Shown here one piece after another: positions 33,501 to 42,243 of a stretch of 64,000 nt of DNA. Position 1 is the stretch's first letter; each line of letters opens with the position of its first letter. The notes under the pieces are model-generated. The model saw nothing but the letters and a program-made list of their open reading frames with translations, did not search any database and had not been told where the DNA came from. Origin of the DNA: Luteipulveratus mongoliensis (lineage in GTDB: Bacteria > Actinomycetota > Actinomycetes > Actinomycetales > Dermatophilaceae); NCBI RefSeq assembly GCF_001190945.1, contig NZ_CP011112.1:4216001-4280000 (forward strand), read 5' to 3'. Both the position numbers and the translations under genes were made by a program.

Positions 33501-33784
33501 GGCGCGTCGGCATCGTCGCGCCACAACCGTGACGTCACGCGGTCGCGCAGTGCCCCGGCTGCGACACGCGTCGGTGAGAGCAGCAGACAGTGCTCGGGTC
33601 GTACGCCACGCGCGACCGCGGCCACCACCATCTCGACCGCGGTGACCGTCTTGCCCGTGCCGGGCGCTCCGATGACGGTCAGTGCTCGGCCGTCGAAGTC
33701 GACTGCCTCGCGCTGGACGTCGTCCAGCACCGGCAGCACCGCCGTGAGGTCGGCAGCGCGTCGCATCTTCAGCACGCGCGCCAT
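30563..33784 (-). CDS. adnA: AdnA, helicase-nuclease subunit of AdnAB
   Basis: About 1073 residues. Walker A GAPGTGKT (39-46), VVDDAQELT in place of a canonical DExQ, FRGAEPGLF, VSYRQPQ and VAVSRARERLVV mark a divergent UvrD-like motor. The C-terminal nuclease has GTLVHEVAAEL, RGRVDRLE and IDLKTG, and an iron-sulfur-type cysteine set: the Cys of FATCGLNWLL with CGVCPVRRSC near the end. It corresponds to Rv3202c. ATG at 33784, 5 bp after the upstream stop, is preferred; ATGs at 33817 and 33766 are alternatives. Confidence 0.9.
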   Translation of the reverse strand: MARVLKMRRAADLTAVLPVLDDVQREAVDFDGRALTVIGAPGTGKTVTAVEMVVAAVARGVRPEHCLLLSPTRVAAGALRDRVTSRLWRDDADAPEPATALGGGAATRRRNAGTTTEPVSRTHQALGFGLLRQAAALRGLPAPRLLNGPEQDVVLKELLEGYAAGDAPEPPWPSYVREALPTRGFRAELRDLLMRAVEWGQESDDLRRLGVEHERPEWVAAADVLDDYDEVTALSRPGAYDPAWILGSAADLLQEDDEALRRVRDTVRFVVVDDAQELTSAAARLLRVVVGAQTQVRLIADPDSTVQGFRGAEPGLFAALAQEWDAGDARRLEVSYRQPQALRAVGGQVSARIGAVAGAAHREVVTRPGGVVEVALLRAVSQEAAHVAGLLRRAHLIDGVPWQDLAVIVRGQGRTGALRRALAASGVPVAVPPTTVPLRDEPAVRPFLALIEVALSLASSGEPASSDEPSISAEVATDVLTSPLGGADAVALRRMRRALRSVELEAGGTRTGDELLAASVLDAGQLTLYGPEVAPARRVARVVQAGVEAAGADDATAETLLWAMWRASGLADPWSSAALAGGPAGARADRDLDAVVALFGAAAAYVDRLPQSGPADFLEHVRGQDVPGDTLVARAPDDECVALMTPAGAAGREWHTVVVAGVQEGVWPDLRLRGSLLGSEHLVDVLTGRGRTLRAAQAAVRYDETRQFLVAVSRARERLVVTAVRSEDEQPSAYLDIVDPLDTHGDSDPDGLRDFTDVQRPMTLQAAVAELRREVAIGDDEERAEAVTTLSRLAREHVPGADPASWWALTELSDDRPLREPEQQVGVSPSKVDQFATCGLNWLLTSCGGEGPDLGAATLGTLVHEVAAELGDTEPERMQDVLDERWPRLGLGEGWISERKRQEAHRMLDKLAGYLDSAEANGWHKVAVEIDFEAEVGRALLRGRVDRLERHDERGLRIIDLKTGSSKPTKDKLVEHPQLGAYQVAVAEGAFEEGDVSGGAALVQLGKAGLKNSADVQAQPAIEPGDETSWAHEVVRATADGMGAATFVATVGDRCGVCPVRRSCPLQPEGQVI

Positions 33785-33788
33785 CCCA

Positions 33789-34130
33789 TCACGCAGGTCG
33801 GACGCCCTCGACCTCATCCAGCGGGAACCGGGCGCGGCGCAGGTCGACCCGCCCGTTCCGCATCGGCGTGTCCTCCTCGCGGTAGTGCGCGATCGCCTCG
33901 TCCTCGTGACCCTGCGGTGGCCGTCCGTCGGCGCGCAGCACCCGCCACCAGGCGACCATCGACCCGTACCCCGACATCACCGAACCGACCTGCCGTGGGC
34001 CGCTGCCCGCCACGGCGGCGATGTCGCCGTACGTCACGACGCGGCCCTCGGGGATCTGGTCGACGATCGCGAGGACGAGGTCAGCCAGCTCGGGCAGCTC
34101 CTCGAGCAGCTCGTGATCGTCATCGCCCAT
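33789..34130 (-). CDS. Alkyltransferase-like (MGMT-fold) protein
   Basis: 113 residues, the DNA-binding domain of O6-alkylguanine-DNA alkyltransferases (VDQIPEGRVVTYGDIAAVAG, then the arginine-finger region SGYGSMVAWWRVLRADGR). The PCHRV active-site motif with Cys is replaced by WWRVL, so it cannot accept alkyl groups. ATL proteins flag damaged guanine for excision repair. Its start overlaps the moeB stop (TGATG) and adnA follows at once. Linkage to adnA/adnB agrees with a DNA repair role. Confidence 0.85.
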   Translation of the reverse strand: MGDDDHELLEELPELADLVLAIVDQIPEGRVVTYGDIAAVAGSGPRQVGSVMSGYGSMVAWWRVLRADGRPPQGHEDEAIAHYREEDTPMRNGRVDLRRARFPLDEVEGVRPA

Positions 34131-35254
34131 CAGTACGTCGCCATCGTGGGGTCGATGTCGTGGGCCCAGGCAAGGACGCCGCCGTCCAGCGAGCGCGCCT
34201 GTCGACCCGTGCCCTCGGCGAGCAGTCGTACGGCCTCGGCCGACCGGGCACCGGACTTGCACATGATCACGACCGGCACGTCGTCCGGCGTACGCGCGAG
34301 GTCGGCGAGCGCCGCGCCCGACCGGAACTCGTCGAGATGGACCGCCTCGCTGCCCCCGATCGTCGCGATCGCGCGCTCTCCCTCACCTCGGACGTCGACC
34401 AGCCGCACCGCGCCGGATCCGTCGATGAGCCGGGCCAGCTCGGCGGCACTGATCGTGGGTACGCCGACCGCCGGGTCCTCGCACACCTGCACCAGGTCGG
34501 TCGGCTCGGTGATCGTCGGGTGGTCGCCGCACACCGCACAGGCGGGGTTGCGGCGTACGGCCAGCTCGCGCCAGCGCTGCGACAGCGCGTCGTGCACGAG
34601 CAGCCGACCGACGAGCGGCTCGCCGATCCCGACCAGGAGCTTGAGCACCTCCGTCGCCTGCACCGACCCGATGACGGCCGCGACCGCTCCGAGCACCCCA
34701 CCCTCGGCACACGACGGCACCTGTCCGGGCTCCGGCGGTGTGGGGAAGACGCAGCGGTAGCACGGCCCGTGGCCGGCCCACCAGACCGAGACCTGTCCGT
34801 CGAAACGCAGGATCGAACCCCAGACGAGCGGTACGCCGGCCAGCACGCAGGCGTCGTTCAGCAGGTAGCGGGTCGCGAAGTTGTCGGTGCCGTCCACTAC
34901 GACGTCGGCGCCCTCGATCAGTTCCATCACGTTGTCGGCGCTCAGTCGCTCGCGATGCTCGACGACCTCGACCTCGGGGTTGAGATCAGCCAGCCGCGCG
35001 CTGGCCGACGCGACCTTGGGAGACCCGACGTCCGGCGTACGGTGCAGCACCTGGCGCTGGAGGTTGGTCAGATCGACCACGTCGTCGTCGATCACGTCCA
35101 GCCGACCGACTCCGGCAGCGGCGAGGTAGAGCAGCACCGGGGAGCCGAGTCCACCGGCCCCGACGACGACCACCCGCGCCTCGCGCAGCCGTTGCTGGCC
35201 CGCAGGTCCGACCTCGGGCAGGAGCAGGTGGCGGGCGTAGCGACCGGTCGACAC
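34130..35254 (-). CDS. moeB: MoeB-type E1 enzyme with rhodanese domain
   Basis: 374 residues. The ThiF/MoeB adenylation domain has VVVGAGGLGSPVLLYLAAAG, DDDVVDLTNLQRQVLH, the catalytic-region DGTDNFATRYLLNDAC, and the zinc cysteines CYRC and CAVC. The C-terminal rhodanese domain carries CKSGARS with active Cys332. Such enzymes adenylate and thiocarboxylate MoaD or CysO/ThiS-like sulfur carriers. It corresponds to Rv3206c. GTG at 35254 starts directly at the conserved YARHLLLPEVG block; the ribosome-binding site is poor. Confidence 0.9.
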   Translation of the reverse strand: MSTGRYARHLLLPEVGPAGQQRLREARVVVVGAGGLGSPVLLYLAAAGVGRLDVIDDDVVDLTNLQRQVLHRTPDVGSPKVASASARLADLNPEVEVVEHRERLSADNVMELIEGADVVVDGTDNFATRYLLNDACVLAGVPLVWGSILRFDGQVSVWWAGHGPCYRCVFPTPPEPGQVPSCAEGGVLGAVAAVIGSVQATEVLKLLVGIGEPLVGRLLVHDALSQRWRELAVRRNPACAVCGDHPTITEPTDLVQVCEDPAVGVPTISAAELARLIDGSGAVRLVDVRGEGERAIATIGGSEAVHLDEFRSGAALADLARTPDDVPVVIMCKSGARSAEAVRLLAEGTGRQARSLDGGVLAWAHDIDPTMATY

Positions 35255-35390
35255 GCTCCCATTGTCGCCTCGCCCGGCTGATACGAACGACGCGGCCCGT
35301 AGGAATCCGTCGGGAGTGTCCTGTGACTCGCCAGTAGCGACGACATAGGATGCCGAGATCGTAAGTACTTGCCCGAGGGAGGCGCTCGAC

Positions 35391-36038
35391 GTGACGACAT
35401 TGTCCGAGGGACGCGGCCGCACCAGCAGGCTGCCGCGCTCGGCCCGCCGCGCCCAGCTCATGGAGGCCGCTCAGTCGGTGTTCGTCGAGTCCGGCTACCA
35501 CGCCACCGCGATGGACGAGATCGCCGACCGAGCCCAGGTCAGCAAGCCCGTGCTCTACCAGCACTTCCCGGGCAAGCTGGATCTCTACCTCGCGCTGCTG
35601 GACCTGCACACCGCCAAGCTGCCCGTGCTCGTCACGACGGCGCTGGAGTCCACCACCGACAACGCGCAGCGCGTGGCCGCCACGGTCGATGCGTTCTTCG
35701 AGTTCGTGGAGCGCAAGGACGCGGCGTTCCGGATGGTCTTCGAGTCCGACCTGATCAACGAGCCCGCGGTGGCCGAGCGGGTCGAGCGGATGATGGGACT
35801 GTGCGCCGACTCGGTGTCGGTCGTCGTCAAGGAGGACACCGGGCTGCCGCAGGAGCAGGCTCACCTGATCGGCATGGCCATGGTCGGCATGTGCCAGGTC
35901 GTCGCTCGCTACTGGCTGAGCAAGGGCACCTCGATCCCGCGCGAGGAGGCGTCCCGGCTCGTGGCGACGCTCGGCTGGCGCGGACTCGGCGGGCTGCCGC
36001 TGCACGAGGACGGGACCGGGGAACACCCGGGCGCCTGA
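35391..36038 (+). CDS. TetR-family regulator (Rv3208-type)
   Basis: 215 residues. The N-terminal helix-turn-helix is clear: RRAQLMEAAQSVFVESGYHA, then TAMDEIADRAQVSKPVLYQHF. The ligand domain (FFEFVERKDAAFRMVFESDL) matches the TetR protein beside DUF3107 in actinobacteria. GGGAGG precedes the GTG start. It is divergent from moeB (136 bp). The target genes are unknown; the DUF3107 gene follows 91 bp downstream. Confidence 0.88.
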   Translation: MTTLSEGRGRTSRLPRSARRAQLMEAAQSVFVESGYHATAMDEIADRAQVSKPVLYQHFPGKLDLYLALLDLHTAKLPVLVTTALESTTDNAQRVAATVDAFFEFVERKDAAFRMVFESDLINEPAVAERVERMMGLCADSVSVVVKEDTGLPQEQAHLIGMAMVGMCQVVARYWLSKGTSIPREEASRLVATLGWRGLGGLPLHEDGTGEHPGA

Positions 36039-36129
36039 CCGACGTTGCAGCCCACAGTCATAGTGTTCTCCGAGTCGCATCCGCGTCCGCGCGTCGGTGC
36101 GGCCGTCATCAGCTGAAAGGGACCCCACC

Positions 36130-36351
36130 GTGGAGGTCAGGATCGGCGTGCAGAACGTCGCACGCGAAGTCGTCATCCAGTCCGAACAGAACTCGGACGA
36201 GGTTCAAAAGCTCGTTCTCGCCGCCCTGGAGTCGGGCAAGCCACTCACCCTCATCGACGAGCGTGGTCACAGCGTGACCGTGCCGGCCAACGTCCTTGGC
36301 TACGTCGACGTCGGCTCGGAGCAGAAGGGTCGCGTCGGCTTCGGCAGCTGA
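36130..36351 (+). CDS. DUF3107 (TB9.4-type) small protein
   Basis: 73 residues, the full length of the family (Rv3208A, about 9 kDa). Conserved: VEVRIGVQNVAREVVIQS, DEVQKLVLAAL, LTLIDERGHSVTVPAN and YVDVGSE. Cytoplasmic, function unknown. GTG start with AAAGGGA upstream. The TetR-DUF3107 pairing is constant in actinobacteria. Confidence 0.9.
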   Translation: MEVRIGVQNVAREVVIQSEQNSDEVQKLVLAALESGKPLTLIDERGHSVTVPANVLGYVDVGSEQKGRVGFGS

Positions 36352-36394
36352 GCCCTCTCCCGTCGCACCTGTCACACCCGTTTCCGCGCGGTGA

Positions 36395-36418
36395 CCTCGC
36401 CCACATCCTCGGGCGAGG
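36395..36418. terminator. Hairpin after DUF3107
   Basis: CCTCGCCC (36395-36402) and GGGCGAGG (36411-36418) form an 8-bp stem with an 8-nt loop, 43 bp after the DUF3107 stop. No U-run follows. Confidence 0.5.
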
Positions 36419-36579
36419 GACCCGCGCGGTAACTATTTCCGCGCGCAGACACAGGGTTCAAGGTCTTGCCAACCGACTTCCTGAGGGGCAAAGTCAGGCA
36501 GAGAAGCACCCGTACCGACCCTCACGGTGCGGGACCTTGAAGCGGCCGTGAGGTCTGCGGCCGGAAACGGAGACATCCC

Positions 36580-36879
36580 ATGATCGGCGACATCATCGGA
36601 TTTATCGTCCTCGGTGCCATCATCGGCGCTCTGGCACGGCTCGTTCTGCCCGGCAAGCAGGACATCGGCTGGGCCGCGACCATCATCATCGGCATCATCG
36701 GCGCGTTCGTCGGTGGCCTCATCACCCGTGCGATCGTGGGCGACGACCACCGCTGGATCGGCTACGTCGTGAGCATCGCGATCGGTGCGCTGGGCGTCGC
36801 GGTCTACGCGGGCATGGAGGCCAAGAAGGTTCGCTCGACCTTGCCGACCGACCTGAGTGGCAACAGCCGCGCGAGCTGA
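36580..36879 (+). CDS. GlsB/YeaQ/YmgE-type stress membrane protein
   Basis: 99 residues with three hydrophobic segments: GFIVLGAIIGALARLVL, ATIIIGIIGAFVGGLI, and YVVSIAIGALGVAVYAG. The Gly-rich pattern GAIIGALARL...PG..DIGW is typical of the family. These are small inner-membrane proteins linked to envelope or acid stress; the molecular role is unknown. GGAGA precedes the ATG. The gene is monocistronic, with a perfect hairpin after it. Confidence 0.88.
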   Translation: MIGDIIGFIVLGAIIGALARLVLPGKQDIGWAATIIIGIIGAFVGGLITRAIVGDDHRWIGYVVSIAIGALGVAVYAGMEAKKVRSTLPTDLSGNSRAS

Positions 36880-36901
36880 CACCCGTCGTACGGCACCACA
36901 T

Positions 36902-36938
36902 CGAAGGGCCCGGCTCCGCAACGGAGCCGGGCCCTTCG
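36902..36938. terminator. Bidirectional terminator
   Basis: Perfect 17-bp stem (36902-36918 / 36922-36938) with a 3-nt loop between the convergent glsB-type and ferritin-like genes. It starts 22 bp after one stop and ends 10 bp from the other. Confidence 0.85.
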
Positions 36939-36947
36939 GTGTCCGGA

Positions 36948-37637
36948 TCAGGCCGACAGGCCCAACGCCTCCATACGGTCCGTGTGCCCCTGGGTGATAC
37001 GCGCGAAGATCTGCGTCATCTCGGCCAGGTCGGCGCCGTGGCCGGAGCCGTCGTCGACCAGGAGCATGGTGATCGCGTCCCGGTCCGCCGCCACGCGCTG
37101 AGCCTGCGACAGCGCCTCGCCGATGAGCCGCCGCCCGAACAGGGCCAGCCGGCCCGCGATGGCCGGGTCGTCCGCGATGGCCTGCCGCAGCTCCTGCGCC
37201 GCGAACTCCGCCTGGCCGCTGTCCTGCAGGACCTCCTTGACCAGGTCGCGGGTCTGCGGGTCGACGTACGCCGAGATCTCGCGGTAGAAGTCCGAGGCGA
37301 GCGTGTTGCCGGCGTAGACCTTCATCAGACCCTCGAGCCAGCTGCTCGGCGGAGTCCGCCGGACCCACTCGTCGAAGCTCGCGGTGAAGGGCGCCATGGC
37401 TTCCTCCGGGTCGCCACCGAGCTCCTCGATCCGGCCCACCAGCCGCTCGTACTGGGTGAACTCGTTGGACGCGACCTTCGCGAGCGCGACCCGGTAGGCC
37501 AGCCGCGGAGCGGTCTGCGCGTCGTGCACGATGGTGAAGAACCCGACGAGCTCGCCGTACGCCAGAGCGCCGCACAGCTCGATCACGCTGGCGCGGAATG
37601 TGGGGTCGGAGAGGTCTCGGCCGGTGCTGGGTGCCAT
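36948..37637 (-). CDS. Ferritin-like / MiaE-like protein (Rv3210c-type)
   Basis: 229 residues, mostly helical, matching the ferritin-like fold-containing protein next to rhlE in actinobacteria. Helices with possible diiron ligands: ELCGALAYGELVGFFTIVHD, VASNEFTQYERLVGRIEELGG, and AGQAEFAAQEL-like segments. Pairs of E..EH ligands are not all obvious, so metal binding is uncertain. A tRNA-hydroxylase-like (MiaE) fold is possible. No good ribosome-binding site precedes the ATG. Confidence 0.75.
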   Translation of the reverse strand: MAPSTGRDLSDPTFRASVIELCGALAYGELVGFFTIVHDAQTAPRLAYRVALAKVASNEFTQYERLVGRIEELGGDPEEAMAPFTASFDEWVRRTPPSSWLEGLMKVYAGNTLASDFYREISAYVDPQTRDLVKEVLQDSGQAEFAAQELRQAIADDPAIAGRLALFGRRLIGEALSQAQRVAADRDAITMLLVDDGSGHGADLAEMTQIFARITQGHTDRMEALGLSA

Positions 37638-37829
37638 GTGTGGATGCTAACGATCGCGCCAACCCCCGGTAGGCTGGCCATGACAACTGGTGCCCGGTCG
37701 GCTTGTGCCGTGTGACAAATGGGCTTGACCCGCAGTTCGGGGCAAGCCGCGAGACCTCCGATCGGCCCTTCACCTGGTGTGGCCCGCACGTCTGACGTGC
37801 GCGCGGCCCCCGCCGATCAGAGAGACACC

Positions 37830-39362
37830 ATGACCGACCAGATCACCAGCACGACCGAGGCGCAGGCCCCGGCCGAGCCCACCTTCGCCGACTTCGACGT
37901 GCACCCCGATATCGTCGGTGCGCTGCGCGACGCCGGCATCATCACCCCGTTCCCGATCCAGGCGATGACCCTTCCGGTCGCGCTGGCCGGGCACGACATC
38001 ATCGGCCAGGCCAAGACCGGCACGGGCAAGACCCTCGGCTTCGGCGTCCCGATCCTCAACCGTGTGGTCGCCCCCGGCGATGCCGCGTACGACGACATGC
38101 CGGCTCCCGGCAAGCCGCAGGCTCTCGCGGTCGCGCCGACCCGCGAGCTCGCGGTGCAGGTGTCCGGCGACATCGAGCGGGCCGGCCGGGCCCGCGGCAT
38201 CCGGGTCCTGACCGTCTACGGCGGTCGCGCGTACGAGCCCCAGATCGAGGCGCTGCGCAAGGGCGTCGAGGTCGTCGTCGGCACACCCGGGCGCCTGATC
38301 GACCTGGCCAACCAGGGCTACCTGGACCTGTCGTACGTCCGCTCCGTCGTCCTCGACGAGGCCGACGAGATGCTGGACCTGGGCTTCCTGCCCGACGTCG
38401 AGAAGCTCCTGGCGATGACGCCGGCGTCCCGTCAGACGATGCTGTTCAGCGCCACCATGCCGGGTGCGGTCGTCGCCCTGGCGCGTCGCTACATGACGCA
38501 GCCGACGCACATCCGCGCGATGAACGAGGAAGGCGACGACGGCCACACCGTCAAGGCCATCGAGCAGTTCGTCTACCGCGCGCACGCGATGGACAAGGTC
38601 GAGATGCTGGCCCGCATCCTGCAGGCCAAGGACCGCGGCCTGACCATCATCTTCACCCGCACCAAGCGCACCGCAGCCAAGGTCGCCGACGACCTGGTCG
38701 AGCGCGGCTTCGCAGCTGCTGCCATCCACGGCGACCTCGGCCAGGGCGCCCGCGAGCAGGCGCTGCGTGCCTTCCGCGCCGGCAAGGTCGACATCCTCGT
38801 GGCCACCGACGTGGCGGCGCGAGGGATCGACGTGGACCACGTGACCCACGTGATCAACTACCAGTGCACTGAGGACGAGAAGACCTACGTCCACCGCATC
38901 GGCCGCACCGGCCGCGCCGGCAACACCGGCATCGCGGTGACCTTCGTCGACTGGGACGACATGCCGCGCTGGGCGCTGATCAACAAGGCGCTCGACCTCG
39001 GCATCCCGGAGCCCGTCGAGACCTACTCCTCCTCGGAGCACTTCTACGAGGACCTCGACATCCCGCAGGGCGCGACCGGCACCCTGCCCAGGTCCTCCCG
39101 TACCCGTGCCGGCCTCGGCGCGGAGAAGGTCGAGGACCTCGGCGAGACGGGCAAGTCCGGCGGCCGTGGCGGCGCTCCGGCAGGACGTGGTCACGGACGT
39201 TCGGGAGGCGGGCGTGGGTCCAAGACCTCCGACCGTCCTCAGACCAACGCGTCCGAGACGCCGCGCGCGGAGGGTGAGCGTGGCACGGGCGACGCAGCCC
39301 GCCGGCGTCGGCGTCGTCGTACGCGTGGTGGCGACAAGCCGGCCGCGGGCAGCCAGGACTGA
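37830..39362 (+). CDS. rhlE: DEAD-box RNA helicase, RhlE type
   Basis: 510 residues. Q-motif [13 protein letters not shown], motif I AKTGTGKT (61-68), [20 protein letters not shown] box [41 protein letters not shown] and [10 protein letters not shown]. The C-terminal 100 residues are basic and Gly/Arg-rich, typical for RNA binding. It corresponds to Rv3211 and unwinds RNA in ribosome assembly or decay. The leader of about 190 nt is unusually long for this window. Confidence 0.93.
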   Translation: MTDQITSTTEAQAPAEPTFADFDVHPDIVGALRDAGIITPFPIQAMTLPVALAGHDIIGQAKTGTGKTLGFGVPILNRVVAPGDAAYDDMPAPGKPQALAVAPTRELAVQVSGDIERAGRARGIRVLTVYGGRAYEPQIEALRKGVEVVVGTPGRLIDLANQGYLDLSYVRSVVLDEADEMLDLGFLPDVEKLLAMTPASRQTMLFSATMPGAVVALARRYMTQPTHIRAMNEEGDDGHTVKAIEQFVYRAHAMDKVEMLARILQAKDRGLTIIFTRTKRTAAKVADDLVERGFAAAAIHGDLGQGAREQALRAFRAGKVDILVATDVAARGIDVDHVTHVINYQCTEDEKTYVHRIGRTGRAGNTGIAVTFVDWDDMPRWALINKALDLGIPEPVETYSSSEHFYEDLDIPQGATGTLPRSSRTRAGLGAEKVEDLGETGKSGGRGGAPAGRGHGRSGGGRGSKTSDRPQTNASETPRAEGERGTGDAARRRRRRRTRGGDKPAAGSQD

Positions 39363-39373
39363 TCGAGCCGCTT

Positions 39374-40417
39374 ATGAGCCCAGGGGATCAGGAAGCGCAT
39401 CCATTCAGCCCGGCCACGGTGGCCGTGCTGCGCAACACCGACCGACGTCTGCGGGCCGCAGATCGTGGTGACCTGACCCGACGCTACGCGGCCTGCAAGG
39501 CTGCCCTGACCGGGCTGGCGCCGCTCGATGCGTTCTACATCGGCTACTTCAAGAGCGAGAACAGCCTCGTCATCACCTACATCTTCGATGGCGACCAGTA
39601 CCTCGCTCCCGAGGTGCTGTTCTACTCCCCCGGTGGCGTCACGCACTGGGTCCGCACGTCGCGCAAGCCCTACCTGTCCCGCGAGGACAACGGGCGGATG
39701 CTGCACCGCGGAGCGCCCCTGGGCGATGCGGCGCAGCTCTCACAGGACGCCATCGTGGTGCCGCTGCTGGATCACAAGTCGGGTGAGGCGGTCGGGATGA
39801 TGAGTGCCCAGAGCCTCAAGCCCGACGTGTTCTCCGAGGAGTTCCTGCGCGCCATGGAGTGGGTGGGCCGCGCGCTCATGCAGTCCGTCGCCCGCGACGA
39901 CGACGACGCGGACTCCCTCGGCCTCTACGAGCTCTACCCCGAGCTGGACAGCAGCCGCGTGCAGAACGAGGCGGACCTGGTCAACCGGATCGGCGAGAAG
40001 CTCGATGAGCTGCGGCTCCTGCTCGGCGACCTGACCGACCAGGCCAAGGAGGCCGGCGGACCCGAGCTCGGCCGAGCCGTCGACAGCGCTCGCCAGCTGG
40101 CCGAGCGCGTACAGACCGAGGTGGCGGAGCTGGTCCGCGTGCACGAGCCGCGCATCCTGCACCTGGACCTCACCAGCCGCGAGGTCGAGATCGCCGCGCT
40201 GATCGCGCGGGACGGCCTGTCCAACGGCGCGCTGGCGTCCCAGCTGCACATCTCTGAGAAGACCGTGAAGACCCACGTCGGCAACATCCTGCGCAAGCTG
40301 GGCGTGACTCAGCGCTCGGCGATTGCGTGGACGCTGCCGCCTGAGGTGCTGGCCGCGACCGAAGACCCGCGTGGTCCTAGGACCATCGGCGCCAAAAGAT
40401 CAGCCCACGTCCCATAG
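39374..40417 (+). CDS. GAF-domain LuxR-type transcriptional regulator
   Basis: 347 residues. Residues about 20-170 look like a GAF domain ([25 protein letters not shown], and [23 protein letters not shown] in part). A helical linker ([22 protein letters not shown]) follows, then a LuxR/FixJ helix-turn-helix near 275-330: [49 protein letters not shown]. The signal is unknown. It starts 11 bp after rhlE, so the two may be co-transcribed. Confidence 0.86.
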   Translation: MSPGDQEAHPFSPATVAVLRNTDRRLRAADRGDLTRRYAACKAALTGLAPLDAFYIGYFKSENSLVITYIFDGDQYLAPEVLFYSPGGVTHWVRTSRKPYLSREDNGRMLHRGAPLGDAAQLSQDAIVVPLLDHKSGEAVGMMSAQSLKPDVFSEEFLRAMEWVGRALMQSVARDDDDADSLGLYELYPELDSSRVQNEADLVNRIGEKLDELRLLLGDLTDQAKEAGGPELGRAVDSARQLAERVQTEVAELVRVHEPRILHLDLTSREVEIAALIARDGLSNGALASQLHISEKTVKTHVGNILRKLGVTQRSAIAWTLPPEVLAATEDPRGPRTIGAKRSAHVP

Positions 40418-40563
40418 AGGCGACACCCCCTCTGGCCGCAAGATGAGTACAGGCCGAAGGAGCGGGGGCTCGACGGCTTGTCGGAAGCGCAGTTCGGGGG
40501 AGCTGCTCGACCGACTGCCGGGTGTCATGGTCGGGGGGCCACGCACTCGGCGCACGGCGGATA

Positions 40564-40602
40564 CCGCCTGTGAGCCGGGACCAGGGGGAGGCTCACAGGC
40601 GG
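40564..40602. terminator. Bidirectional hairpin terminator
   Basis: Perfect 13-bp stem CCGCCTGTGAGCC (40564-40576) with GGCTCACAGGCGG (40590-40602), between the convergent LuxR-type and alpha/beta hydrolase genes. Confidence 0.75.
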
Positions 40603-40612
40603 TTGACCGTCT

Positions 40613-41527
40613 CTATGCGCCTCGCGCACCCACCTCGAGCAGGTGGCGTCGGAGGAAGTCCAGCTCTACGTCGATGGCTCGCTCGTGCTCATCGAGGAAC
40701 GGCGCGTAGTGGCCGCCGGGCAGCCGAACCAGCTCCGACCTCGGGGCGAGGTCCGCTGCGCGCACGGCGGGAGCCGCCAGGACCGACTGGTCTGCGTCGC
40801 AGACCAGTACGAGCAACGGGCACTCGATGCGAGCGGCGGACCGGCCCGGGCGGTACGAGCCCAGCGGGAGCACCGATCGCGCTGCGATGGTCTGCTGCCA
40901 CTCGGGATAACGGTTGTCGGGGTTCAGGGCCCTTGAGCCGTCCTGCGCGTCGGGTGTGGTCAGCATGGCGACCGTCCCGCGGGGCCCCACCAGCGGAACG
41001 ACCAGCGGATCGCGACCGAGCAGACCGCGTACGGCATCGCGCAGGGCCAGCAACGGGAAGCGCAGGACGACGCCCAACGTCTCATGGCGCAGTGTGTTCG
41101 GGACGGCCGCCAGACCGTCTGCGAACGGCGTCTGGGCGATGGCCGCCGCGACGCGGTTGTCGGCCGCCACCCGGAACACGTGCCCGCCTGACAGGGAGAA
41201 GCCCCACGCGGCGATCCGATCCGGATCGACGTCGCCGAGCGTCCCGGCGAAGGCGACAGCGGCGCTCCAGTCCTCGAGCTGCGTCTGCGCGCGCACCACC
41301 TGGCGGGGCGTACCGCCGCTCTCACCGAGGTGCCGGTAGTCGAAGGCGAGCACGGTGAATCCGTCCGCATGGAACCGCGCGGCGAAGCGGTCGGTGCCCG
41401 GCTCCTTGGGTACGCCCCCGCCGCCGGCCATGACGACGCACGCGCCGTTGGTGCCGGGGTAGTGCCAGGCTGCGCACTCGATTCCACCACTGATGAACCG
41501 GACCTTCTCGCGCTGTGCTGTCTTCAT
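40613..41527 (-). CDS. Alpha/beta hydrolase under TetR control
   Basis: 304 residues. Nucleophile elbow GFSLSGG, Asp in VCDADQSV and His in LPGGHYAPF form the triad; HRHL-type turn AFDYRHLGESGG and oxyanion region VVMAGGGGVPKE precede it. The subfamily resembles DLH/YcjY-type cytoplasmic hydrolases. The substrate is unknown. GGAGG precedes the ATG. A perfect TetR-type operator lies 27 bp upstream, and the likely repressor gene is the next one upstream. Confidence 0.85.
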   Translation of the reverse strand: MKTAQREKVRFISGGIECAAWHYPGTNGACVVMAGGGGVPKEPGTDRFAARFHADGFTVLAFDYRHLGESGGTPRQVVRAQTQLEDWSAAVAFAGTLGDVDPDRIAAWGFSLSGGHVFRVAADNRVAAAIAQTPFADGLAAVPNTLRHETLGVVLRFPLLALRDAVRGLLGRDPLVVPLVGPRGTVAMLTTPDAQDGSRALNPDNRYPEWQQTIAARSVLPLGSYRPGRSAARIECPLLVLVCDADQSVLAAPAVRAADLAPRSELVRLPGGHYAPFLDEHERAIDVELDFLRRHLLEVGARGA

Positions 41528-41553
41528 CGCCGGACCTCCGAGATCGTCGCTGC

Positions 41554-41581
41554 GACAAGTGAACCAGGTGGTTCACTTGTC
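41554..41581. promoter_or_regulatory. Perfect TetR-type operator
   Basis: A 28-bp inverted repeat: GACAAGTGAACC, 4-bp spacer, GGTTCACTTGTC. It sits between the tetR gene and the hydrolase gene, 27 bp before the hydrolase start codon. It is a natural site for the adjacent TetR dimer, over or near the hydrolase promoter. Confidence 0.8.
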
Positions 41582-41603
41582 TGCAAGCGTCTCCCGAGGA
41601 TTG

Positions 41604-42221
41604 CTATCCGGCGCTCTCTTCCCGTTCCAGCGCCCGCAGCAGCGCCGCGAGTCCGGCTTGGATGCGTTCGCTGTCCCCCGTGGTGCGCCACTCCATGAGG
41701 AACCCTCTGATCGTCGCGAGGACCATCTCGATCACTTCGCGCGCCCGGGCTTCCGACCAGCCCTTCGGGCACATCGACCGGAGCGGAGCGAGGTACTGGT
41801 CCGAAGCGTCCTTGGCGAGGTGGGCGTAACGCTGCGGGTCGTACATCGCCAACCCGATGGCCTGGTCGATCACCCTGAGCCCAGATGCGTCGTCCATGAG
41901 CACCGGCCACACCGACTCGATCCGCGCCGCCAGGGTGTTCCCTGACGCAGCCGCCGCCAAGGTGTTCCCGATCCGTCGGGTCCGGAGGCGGTACATCGCC
42001 TGCCCGAGAAGGTCCTCGGCGCTCTCGAAGTGGTAGAGCAGCACCTTGTGGGTCGTGCCGGCCGCCCGGGCTGCTCGCCTGAGCGAGAAGTCGACCAAAC
42101 CGTGCTGTGACAGGTCGTCGGTCACCAGCTCGAGCAGCTGCTCGCGGCGCGCCGCGCCTCGCGCCGAACCTGTGGACCTGCGGTAGGACGGCGTCTCGGT
42201 CACACCGACCGATGGTGCCAC
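41604..42221 (-). CDS. TetR-family repressor of the hydrolase gene
   Basis: 205 residues. The N-terminal helix-turn-helix reads RREQLLELVTDDLSQHGLVD then FSLRRAARAAGTTHKVLLYHF. The C-terminal ligand domain is divergent. GTG at 42221 is assumed; a GTG at 42203 is an alternative. It is transcribed toward the hydrolase gene with the 28-bp operator between them, and starts 22 bp after the alcohol dehydrogenase gene ends. A dehydrogenase-hydrolase-repressor group acting on one compound is possible. Confidence 0.85.
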   Translation of the reverse strand: MAPSVGVTETPSYRRSTGSARGAARREQLLELVTDDLSQHGLVDFSLRRAARAAGTTHKVLLYHFESAEDLLGQAMYRLRTRRIGNTLAAAASGNTLAARIESVWPVLMDDASGLRVIDQAIGLAMYDPQRYAHLAKDASDQYLAPLRSMCPKGWSEARAREVIEMVLATIRGFLMEWRTTGDSERIQAGLAALLRALEREESAG

Positions 42222-42243
42222 GGGATGGCGCTCTCGCGATCCG

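Noticed and set aside
31553-33532. 659-codon plus-strand open frame opposite adnA
   Set aside because: Shadow of adnA for the same reasons.
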